A stretch of 64,000 nt of DNA from contig CM040434.1 in the NCBI GenBank assembly GCA_022702705.1, positions 57,585,974-57,649,973 on the forward strand. Reading direction: 5' to 3'. Shown here in pieces: positions 11,818 through 20,689 of this stretch. Within the stretch, counting starts at the first letter, position 1; each line of letters starts with the position of its first letter. Source of the DNA: Papilionanthe hookeriana x Papilionanthe teres. Its lineage: Eukaryota > Streptophyta > Magnoliopsida > Asparagales > Orchidaceae. A program made the position numbers and the translations under genes. The notes beneath the pieces were generated by a model, which was not told the DNA's origin, searched no databases, and saw only the letters and a program-made list of their open reading frames with translations.

Positions 11818-12919
11818 CTACCAATCATCATCTGCAGCAGCTTCAGCATCGTCAGGTTCATCAGGCTGGTATGGAGTGTGCTTAGGGTATGTAGGGAATA
11901 CAACACTAGTGTCTCCCCTCAGGAATCTCATCTGTGTGTCATGATAAGCTATTTCATTTTCTCGCCACCGCACTTGATAATCATCATTTATCTTATTCCT
12001 TGCTTCTAGTCCTCCTACTCTAGTATTCAACTTTTCTAACTGATCCATAACATCATGAAGAGTAGGGTCCCAAGATGTAGATGGTCTCTCTTGACTAGAA
12101 GAAGGTACATCAGCACATTTGCTCCAACTCCAACCTACAAGGGCTGTATATGTCTTCAGGTTTAATTAACTAATTGGCTTCAAGGGGTGGACTACCTCAT
12201 CATTATCTTCAATTTCTACACCAGACTGAATACACAGAGCATGAATCAGGCTGGGGTGTCCTAGTCTTCTTGTAGTCTCTCCATTCGAAATATTCAAAAT
12301 ATTTCTATGAATAATAGCCCTAATATTGATATCTTCCATGTTCTGAATACAGTAATTCAGAACAGCTCTCTCTACAGTTACTTTAATGTGGTGGCTGGTA
12401 AGCATAAGTTTTGTAGATATGAAATAATGTCAGGATTTCGATGCAGGATTCAACATAGAAAGGGAGAAGTTAACTTTTTTGCTTCTGTTTAATCTTCCAT
12501 TCCCCTTTTCCTTTAGTCAGATAGTTCATAACCATATCAAGTGCCTCATCATTAACAATAAAATGCGCATATTCACAATAGTGAGGGTCTCTCAACTGGT
12601 AAAATGTATTGATACATTCATGGGCAAACTCAACCATTTGTCCTCTAACAAGTATTTATTCACTCTCAGAGTAATACATGCTAGCATAAATTTCTTGTAC
12701 TATCCCTAGCGTCGCATCAGCAGTAAATAACATAAAATTTCCTACTGAAGATTTGCAATTAATTCTTCTATCACTCCTCCTAGATTTTCAAAAGCTTTCT
12801 CTTGAATACACTTCTTATTGCTAAGAAATGTACTAAAGCGGGAGTGAGCTTCGAAATTCACAAATTTCCTTTCATTGTACTCCAATTGTCTCTTCCCTTT
12901 CGACGTTTTTGGAGCCATT
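11818..12919 (-). pseudogene. Env-position ORF 2: putative plant transposon protein (broken)
   Basis: The minus strand begins with an ATG at 12,919 giving MAPKTSKGKRQLEY, then a segment KFVNFEAHSRFSTFL, and after frameshifts KVTVERAVLNYCIQ (about 12,380) and LGHPSLIHALCIQSGVE (about 12,260). This order matches the 'putative plant transposon protein' domain often found beside Athila-type elements; its biochemical role is unknown to me. The C-terminus at 12,048-11,818 has a heptad-like stretch (LEKLNTRVGGLEARN) and ends in an acidic tail DDAEAAADDDW. Stops and shifts lie at about 12,746-12,430 and near 12,160-12,050. The same protein appears at 13,745-14,610, 23,546-24,220 and 34,520-35,265. 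Confidence 0.7.
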
Positions 12920-13405
12920 TTCTAATAATATCAAAATAATCCAAATTAATCTCAAATTGTAATGTATTAGGCTCTAAAGTAATTTAAATAAATAAGAACT
13001 TCAATACCATGGAAAATCTCTAAATTTTCTCTAAAAACCTCAAATTAAAAATCTTCCTAATGTAGGAGATTTCCACGGTCAAAATCGAAAAAATATAGTT
13101 TAAAGTGAAGCTCTTACCGAGAGAAGATGGAATCTGATCTTTTCCGACCTCGAAATCACTCTAAATCCAAACGCAAGCAAGCCCAAGACACGAAAATCGG
13201 CCTTCACTGAAGGAAGAAGATGATGAATTGGGTTAAAACCGTGGATCCCAGGGTTAAATCTTGAAATTTGAGTAATATAGACTTTTTGAGTGTCGGGCAC
13301 GGTCCAGCGCTGGTCACAGCGCCGCCCGGTGCTATTTTTGATTCAATAGGCTAAAGTCTCTGTAATTTGGCACGGTTTGGCACTGATGACAGCGCCGTCC
13401 GGCTC
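12920..13405 (-). other. Leader of env-position ORF 2: GC palindromes and possible intron
   Basis: On the minus strand, GC-rich inverted words (AGCGCCG, GGCACGG) at 13,405-13,290 precede a leader. It contains CTCGGTAAGAG near 13,125 (donor-like) and a T-rich run ending ATTATTAG just before the ATG at 12,919 (acceptor-like). The plus-strand copy at 34,040-34,520 has the same layout, with TTTAGGTATGA near 34,312. Splicing is inferred from sequence only. Confidence 0.4.
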
Positions 13406-13744
13406 CAGTTCAAATTTTGTCTCTCGAATTTCTTTTGCAATTTCAATCATTTTAAGCCCGCACCAACGTCTAATTAGTCCATTTAAGCATCGAATAACAT
13501 ATTAAAGCCATGGAAAACAACAATTTTTACACAAACAGTACAAAACATCACTTTAATATATAAAATCCAAATTTCAAACACACATAAGTAACATTAGACT
13601 CTACACATTTATCAAATCATAAAACAATAAATTTCTGTGTTGCTTACAACCACGACACTCAGACGCTGAAAACTGAACATGAAAGCAAATTCAAACATAG
13701 CAATCAAGCAAAGCAAACTAAGTAATAAGTCTAAATACATAAAC

Positions 13745-14610
13745 ACATAATCAAGTCTCTACTCGTCCTTAGAACTATCATGATCTCTAATGTATCCAAT
13801 TGATTGAAAGTGAACAAAAAAATTATAAAATGGATGATACGGGAATTCTTCAGTTGAATCCTCCTCAATCCAGCCTTTTCTTTTCATCAAGCATATCAGA
13901 CTTTTTTCAAGATGCCCAGAATGCTCAAAGTGTTCCTTCATTCTCCAATCCGGGTCATCGAAGAAGTCGGATAGATTGTTGATTGCACTCATCGGGTGTT
14001 GCATCTCTTTCTCCGATTTCCTAATCTTCTTCAGAATTATCTGCAAACTTTCAGGAAAGTAAGGAGGAATAGGCTTTGAACTCTGATATGGTTGATCTTC
14101 AATAATACTCATGTCATTCACATCTCCAACTACATGGTTACTGTGTTAGTACATGGGGTCCAGAGGCTTCCAAGGAAGAAGTACTCTCTACCAATTTTCA
14201 AATGGTACTTGTGATTGACTGTAGAGAAGAAATAATGTGGAAGTATGTCCAAGCCCATATTTTGATCCATGTACGATAAATCCGAAAACAAATTTCACAA
14301 TAATAGAACCAACATCAATAGGCATCCCCATTTGAATACAGTAATTCAAAATAGCACATTCCTTGGTCACTTTACTTATTTTCATAGTTGGGAGTAATTT
14401 TGCACATATAACATAATGTAAGTGTTTCGACGTAGGATTCAGAAGTGTGGTCAAAAAACTCACATACATGTTATCTCTTATCTTCTAATCATCTTTTTTA
14501 TCAGTCAAATATTTGTATATATCACACATATTATCTCTAGTCGGGATAAAATTTGCATAATGACAGATCGGCACATTCTCAATCATATATAAGTCATTAA
14601 TCTACAGGCA
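13745..14610 (-). pseudogene. Env-position ORF 1: putative plant transposon protein (5' truncated)
   Basis: The minus strand reads KLLPTMKISKVTKECAILNY followed by CIQMGMPIDVG (14,400-14,300), the domain also seen in ORF 2, and then a C-terminal segment PYFPESLQIILKKIRKSEKE and DFFDDPDWRMKEHF to 13,759. The C-terminal part is the counterpart of 33,193-33,696 on the plus strand. The upstream part is cut at about 14,610, where a plus-strand family B element begins. Internal stops occur, for example between 14,188 and 14,121. With ORF 2 downstream, this element carried two tandem relatives of the same protein. Confidence 0.65.
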
Positions 14611-15180
14611 GAATCGCCTCTCCCGACAGAATCGCCACTCAACAATGATTTTCCAAACATAAAAATAATGAGCTTAGAAGACCTCGGTGATAAATGCTGG
14701 GAGCTGTACTTTGACGGAGCGTCATCAGTATAAAGAGATGAGGAATTTGCAAATGATAGTGCCTGGCAAGGCAGGAATCGGACTAATCTTTATAACACCG
14801 GAGCGGGGAATGTAAATGTACACCTATCATTTAACAAAGTTGTGTACGAATAACGAAGTAGAATACAAAGACCTTGTAACTGGATTAGAATTAACAATTC
14901 AGATGAGAATAACTGATATCAACATCTAAGGTGACTCGCAATTGATCATACAACAGTTTTTCGGACAATACAAAATTTTGAAGCCCAGGCTCGAGCAGTA
15001 TTTTCAGTATAAAATGAAGTTGCTAAAGCAGATTCCAAATGTGACAATATACAAGGTTCCCATAAGAGAGAATGCCCTTGCAGATGCTTTGGCCCGACTT
15101 CCAAAAGAATTTGCATGCCTATAGGAAGAGTCCATTGAAGTGACAGTTCAGGGATGATAAGTCCTATCACAAATTGACAT
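14610..15180 (+). pseudogene. Archaeal-type RNase H (aRH) domain of family B pol
   Basis: The segment opens with the end of the gRH linker and then W-E-L-Y-F-D-G-A-S-S at 14,698-14,730, the N-terminal signature of the second RNase H typical of Tat-lineage elements. It continues with a TNNEVEYE block near 14,850, a GDSQLIIQQ-type block at about 14,935 and ends with ENALADALARLPKEFACL (15,070-15,122). The Asp-Glu-Asp-Asp set of an RNase H is partly visible. RT and most of gRH are absent upstream. Stops and frameshifts occur at about 14,732 and 14,925. The homologous domain at 39,600-40,090 confirms the assignment. Confidence 0.75.
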
Positions 15181-16550
15181 AGATACATTCACAGACTTGG
15201 AAACGAAGAAACAGTTGTAGCAGTGACAGAAACTACCAAAGATTGGCAGCAGCCATTAACAAATATTTGCAAATGAGAAAGATACCGGATGACAGATCAG
15301 TAGCACATTAGATTAAGAAAAGAGCTCTATTGTACGCCTTAAATAACAATGTCTTGTACATAAGGTCTTTCGATCAGATGTGGCTAAGGTGCCTGAGTGG
15401 GTCCGAAGCTCAAGAAATTGTTAAAGAAGTGCACTCAGAACTTTGTGGCGCTCATCAGTTAGGTCCATTGATGAAAATGAAAATTAAAAGGCTAGGATAC
15501 TACTGGCCATCAATGATGACCGACTGCATGAATGTTGCCAAAAGTTGTCACCAGTGACAGGTGCATGGAGTGATTCTACATCAACCTCTAGATGTGCTAC
15601 ATCCGACAATCACATCGTGGCCATTTGAATGTTTGGGCACAAATATAGTGGGTCCCATAGAACCACCATCTTCTAAAGGGCATCGGTTCATCCACGTAGT
15701 AACATACTACTTTTTGAAATGCGTAGAAGCATTACCGCTCAGAGAGGTGAAAGTGCACCATGTGCTACAGTTCTTTAAAAATTAAGTCGTCTACCATTTT
15801 GGGGTAGCATGCAGAATCATTTCAGACAATGGGTCTGCATTCAAGAGTACAAAAATTAACAATTTCATCAGAAGTCACGAGTTAGACTAGCGTTACTCAA
15901 CAATTAACTACCCAAGAGCAAATGACTTGGCTAAGGCTTTTAACAAAACTCTCATCCAAATCTTTAAGAAAACTCTGGACGATAACAAAAGGAATTGGCA
16001 CGAGCAGTTGTTAGAAGCCTTATGAGCCTACAGGACAACGTTCAGAATGCCTACTCAGTATACACCTTACGCTCTTCTGTATGGGTCTGAGGCTATATTT
16101 CCCTTGGAAGTTCAACTTCTGTCACTCAGAATTATCATCGCAAAAAAAATCACTACCAAAGAAAATGCAAAAATACAATTGGAAGAATTGGAAAGCTTGG
16201 AAGGAAAACTACTTTCAGCACAACATAACTTGGAATTGTATTAGGCCAAGATGATTCAGGCCCACGACAAACTAGTCCGCCCTATAACTTTTAAAGTCGG
16301 TGACTCAGTACTCAATCTTAAAAAACCTATTCTTGTACACCGCGAGATATGAGGTAAATTTGAACCAACTTGGAAGGGACCATTTGTGTTCGAGAAAGTC
16401 TACTCCAGAGGATCTTACCAACTTGTGAATTGTCGTGGGGAACGACCTATGCTTCCTATCAACGGACGATACTTGAAGAAGTATTACGTAAAGTGATGTT
16501 TCGGAGATCAAACATTAGAAATAAAGTTTCTCTCGTAGAAGCACCGGCGT
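15180..16550 (+). pseudogene. Integrase of family B element, copy 1
   Basis: The H2C2 zinc-binding region is visible as VHSELCGAHQLG and RLGYYWPSMM followed by CMNVAKSCHQ (15,430-15,555). In the core the first catalytic Asp is replaced by Asn in GTNIVGPIEPP (about 15,640). The second, in IISDNGSAF (15,815), is intact. The Glu position reads Lys in LAKAFNKTL (about 15,930). The C-terminal part has HDKLVRP-like and GDSVLNLKKP blocks (16,265-16,330). Stops occur at 15,558, 15,783 and 16,021. Integrase would insert element cDNA; this copy is dead. About 270 bp of AT-rich spacer then leads to the AlkB ORF. Confidence 0.85.
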
Positions 16551-16824
16551 AATAACTATGTGCAACTGAGTCCGAACCCAAAATAAAAAAAGGAATAAAA
16601 AAATAATAATAAATCAAAATGCAAAAGAAATTTTCTTAAATAATAAAATCAAAGCTTTTGCAATTCTAAATTATAAAATAATCTTTATCTTTCTTATAAA
16701 ATCTCAAAATAAGATAAATGTATATATGTATGTATAAAATAAAGATAATTATCAATAAATAAACCCTTATTGTTCTTGTTCCTTTAGGTTTGGCCCCTGA
16801 TTTCTTCCTTATTCTTGCAAGAAG

Positions 16825-18520
16825 ATGTTGAACGGCGGGCTGGTCCTTATCTTTAGAGATGGTGTGAGTCTTGCACTAAATGAAGATGAAGTAAAGGTCG
16901 GAGTTGTGATCAAGTTTGACCTAGACTTTGTATGGGCAGAGCTGGAATACGAAGAGGTTGCTTGGACTGTTAGGGACTCAGGAGAGTCCTGTGGCAAGAC
17001 CGTGGTAAAATTCAACAATAGAAGCGAACATACTACAGAGAAGAAAAGGAAAATTTATATAGCTGAGGAGAACAGAATAAATCAATGATAACGGCCGCAG
17101 GGGGAAAGCTCGTCAGCGCCGCACCTGCAGACGTTCAGGGGGAGAGGAGAGCCACTCTGACCCCAACACAGAGGAGGAATAAAAACCGCTGCATTCACAG
17201 GATGTTAAAGAAATTGCAGCATATTAAAATAAAGAAGAGACCTCTACAGTTGATGCAGATAGCCCGAGGAGGACAGTCTCGAAGAGCGTTGTAGCAGAGG
17301 TAGTTCCGACAAAGTCTATTCCCAAGGTGGTGATGATTGCGGGGGAGCATGCTAGTGTGGAGCCATATATCCCACAGTACATCACCGGGCCCCGACAATT
17401 CCAGTTCGTTTCAAAGCCTGAGTTGGAGAGAATCCAAAAGATGCGAAGGCAGGATTTTGAGTATTTTCAGAGGATACGAGGTAAATATGTTAACATCTTG
17501 GAAGGCTTGGAGTTGCACACGGACGTGTTATATGAACAAACTAAGATCGTGAAGTGTGTCTTCGATCGGAGAGACTAAGGCCGCGCAGGGTAGCTGAAGA
17601 GAAGGACTTACTCTGAGCCACAAAAATGGAAGCGAGGAAAAGGAATGATTACAATTTAGTTTGGATGTTGCTATAATTTTGCCAAAAACAGCAAGGAAAA
17701 CCCACCAGGGATACTCCGCCATGATGAAGTAGACCCAATGCTAATGCTGATTAAGAGGATGATTGAGCGGATGATGTCCTGGAGAGTGTTACCCGCTGAC
17801 TGTGTACCAAGCAGCTATATTATCAATATTTGTGAAGAAGGTCACTACATCCCACCTCACATAGATCAGCATGATATTTTGAGGCCCTTCTGCACAGTCT
17901 CATTCATCAATTAATGCAACATCATGTTCGGGATAGAACTCCAGATAGTCGGCCCCAGAGAATTCTGAGGGCCAGTAGAGATACCTCTACCGGTAAGCTC
18001 TGTCCTCGTACTGAAAGGAAACAGTGTGAATGTGGCGAATCATTGCATACTGGCAGTCCCATACTAGCGGATCTCCATCACTATCAGGAAGATGAATGAA
18101 GACAAGATGTAGTTCCATTTTGAACTAGATCTAGACCTAAAGAATCTGAAAACTTAAGGGATGTAAGCTGAGCAGAGATAGCACACCTCTAATGCACACT
18201 TGTATGGAGTTTTCCTCCTGAAAGTGTCTTAGAAGGTGATGTGATTACCTATGTGGTTGACTTTTCAGACATGGATAAATCAGACAGATAGTTTTGACAA
18301 ACAACATGAAGATCCAGTATAGTCTGTGTTCAGATATATATGGATTTTGTAAAAGATTATTTTCAAGGAAAATATCATCAGGAAATGTTTTGGTGGAACC
18401 ACATGATATACTTTTGACATTTAAATGGAAACGACAATGTCGTATTTACCTTCAAATTTGTGCAATTGACTGTGAACGCCACTAATTTGAGTTTAGCTAA
18501 ATATAAGAAAAGTCAAACGA
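16825..18520 (+). pseudogene. AlkB-like Fe(II)/2-oxoglutarate dioxygenase ORF, copy 1 (retrotransposon-borne)
   Basis: The ORF starts at ATG 16,825, downstream of integrase in the same orientation. It comprises an N-terminal region without known domain, a basic motif LTPTQRRNKNR (about 17,155), a segment EPYIPQYITGPRQFQ (about 17,360), then an AlkB fold. Visible AlkB features are a Tyr-Ser-Glu-Pro block at about 17,608, the Fe ligands His-Ile-Asp at 17,858-17,866 inside PPHIDQHD, CTVSF near 17,890, GPVEIPLPVSSVLVLKGN at about 17,970-18,025, the distal His at 18,041-18,043 in VANHC, and R-I-S-I-T-I-R at 18,068-18,088, the 2OG-binding Arg pair. The family removes alkyl groups from nucleic acid bases; the arrangement is closest to plant ALKBH9/10-type RNA demethylases. 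A further 130 or so codons follow, of unknown role. Stops or shifts at about 17,087, 17,294, 17,576, 17,913 and 18,066 make it a pseudogene. Confidence 0.85.
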
Positions 18521-19079
18521 AGAACGATTTGAATAAAATAAAAAAATAAAAATAAAGAAAAGAAAAGGAAAAGAAAAAGAAAAGAAAGAAAACCTGTTTA
18601 AATCGAATAATAAGAAAATGTAAAGTATAACTGAAATCAGAATGAAATTTGAAATCAAAATGAAACTCAAGTCAAAACGAAACCTTAATCTGAATAAAAT
18701 TCAAACCAAAACGAAATTTGAGATCAAAAAGATATCAAATCATTGAAATGAAAAGAAAACAAAGAAAACAAATTCCAAAATCTGATTTCCCCAGCCAGGG
18801 GCTCTGATCAAAATCCCTTCAATTCTCTTCCTCGTTTGAGAAAGGATTAGCTAATTCTATTGACATGAAGCGCGAGTTTTGATTGGTTCTGTTGGCATGG
18901 AGTCACATCCTTTCCCACAAAAACACTTTTTTTTATCAAGTCTTTGAGTGGGATATGAAACACCCTCATTATCTCTCCCAATCTACTTCCTTCAAAGAGA
19001 TCATTCTACAACATTCACTAAACTCTCAAACATTGAATTCTCACAAAACCTCCACAACTCCTTCATACCATTCACCGGA
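18521..19079 (+). other. A-rich low-complexity 3' UTR segment
   Basis: The segment is made of AAAAGAAAAG runs and repeats of the words GAAATCAAAATGAAACT and CAAAACGAAA. It separates the AlkB ORF from the tandem array, and a similar position is occupied by 36,930-37,300 (-) and 43,500-43,736 (+) in the other copies. No gene is visible. Confidence 0.6.
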
Positions 19080-20190
19080 ACCTCAAGTTCGATCGTCAAC
19101 TGCCGATTCTCATCTTCTCGGAGTCTCAAGATTGGTCGTCAACTGCCGATTCTCATTCTCTTGAAATTCTCAAGGTCAGTTGTAACTGACGATCCTCATC
19201 TTCTCGGAGTCTCGAGATCGATCTCCAATAGTTGATTTTCATTCTCTTGAAATTCTCGAGGTCAGTCATCAACTACCAAATCCTCATCTTCTCGGAGTCT
19301 CGAGATCAGTCGTCAACAGCCGATTCTCATTATCTTGAAATTTTCTAGGTTGGCCTTCAACTGCTGATCCTCCTCTTCTCGGAGTCTCAAGATCGGTCGT
19401 CAACTGCCAATTCTCATTCTCTTGAAATTCTCGAGGTCTGTCGTCATCTGTCGATCCTCATCTTCTAGGAGTCTGGAGATCGTTTGTCAACTGCTGATTC
19501 TCAATCTCTGAAATTCTTGAGCTTGATCATCAACTGCCGATCCATATCTTCTCAGAGCCTTGAGATCGGTTGTCAACTGCTAATTCTCTTTCTCTTGAAA
19601 TTCTTGAAGTCAGCCGTCAACTGCAGATGCTCATCTTCTCGGATTCTCAAGGTCGATCGTCAATTGTTGATCCTCATCTTCTCGGATTCTCGAGATCAGA
19701 CGTCAAATGCCGATTCTCATTCTCTTGAAATTCTTGAGGTCGATCATCAACTGTTGATCCTCATCTTCTCAGAGTCTTGAGATCGGTCGTTAACTGTAAA
19801 TTCTCATTCTCTTGAAATTCTCGAGGTCGGTTGTTAGCTGTCGATCCTTATCTTCTCGGAGTCTCCAGGTCAGTCATCAACTGTCGATTCTCATTCTCTT
19901 AAAATTCTCAAGGTCGTCATCAACTGCTGATCCTCATCTTCTAAGAGCCTCGAGATCGGTCATCAACTACCGATTTTCATTCTCTTGAAATTCTCAAGGT
20001 CAGTCCTCAACTGTCGATCCTCATTTTCTCGGAGTCTCAAGATCGGTCGTCAACTTCTGATTCTCATTCTCTTGAAATTCTCGAGTTCGGTTGTCAACTG
20101 CTGATCCTCATCTTCTCAGAGTCTCGAGATCGGTCGTCAATTGCCGATTTTCATTCTCTTGAAATTCTCGAGAAAAATCGTCAACTGTCT
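19080..20190 (+). repeat. 88-bp tandem array built of two 44-bp halves
   Basis: About 12-13 units. ATTCTCTTGAAATTCT recurs near 19,155, 19,241, 19,330 and 19,417. Each unit consists of TCATCTTCTCGGAGTCTCGA and CATTCTCTTGAAATTCTCGA halves, both followed by the word GGTCGTCAACTGC, which indicates duplication of a 44-bp monomer. It lies between the AlkB ORF and the 3' LTR. Confidence 0.92.
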
Positions 20191-20689
20191 ATTCTCACTT
20201 CAAAGCTGATACCTAAATTCCAGCCCTCACCTCTTATTAATCTGATCACAGTATTTATCAAATTCAAATTTTCTTACAAATTTCAAATTCCAATCAATTT
20301 CAAACCAAGAATCTGAATCAATTTCAAAACTTCATTTCAATCTCAATCTCAAATCAAACTTCAAGCAAAATCAAAACTCCAATCAATTCAAAATTTGCAT
20401 TTAAGATCAAAATCAAAATCAAAGTTTGAAACCAAAAAAAAAATGAAAGAAATCTAAAACCCAACCTTGAAATCTGACAACATGAAACTCACCTCTTCAG
20501 CCCCAGCGAGAGTTCTGAAATCTTCAGTGTAGAAATTTTATCTTTGACGGATGCTTTCTCACTAAATTTATGTGTTCTATCCTGAGTGTGTTAGTTTGGA
20601 GAGTTGTACTAATTTTGGTTGATCTCGTCGATCAACACCAATACGTGCAGTGTACTTGGTTAGCACACCACATCTATTGGGGATCCATT
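20191..20689 (+). other. 3' UTR end and purine tract before giant LTR
   Basis: A noncoding segment sharing CAGCGAGAGTTC, the GATCAACACCAATACGTGCAG block (about 20,630) and TATTGGGGATCCATT (20,675-20,689) with the corresponding parts of the copies ending at 45,210 and 35,932. The G-rich tract immediately before the LTR start is the likely polypurine primer, though it is not strongly purine-biased. Confidence 0.55.

Noticed and set aside
16825..18520. AlkB ORF as a host ALKBH gene or processed pseudogene caught by chance
   Set aside because: At least two copies lie at the same distance behind integrase with the same N-terminal part and C-terminal tail, and all three copies are followed by an array and LTR of the same family.
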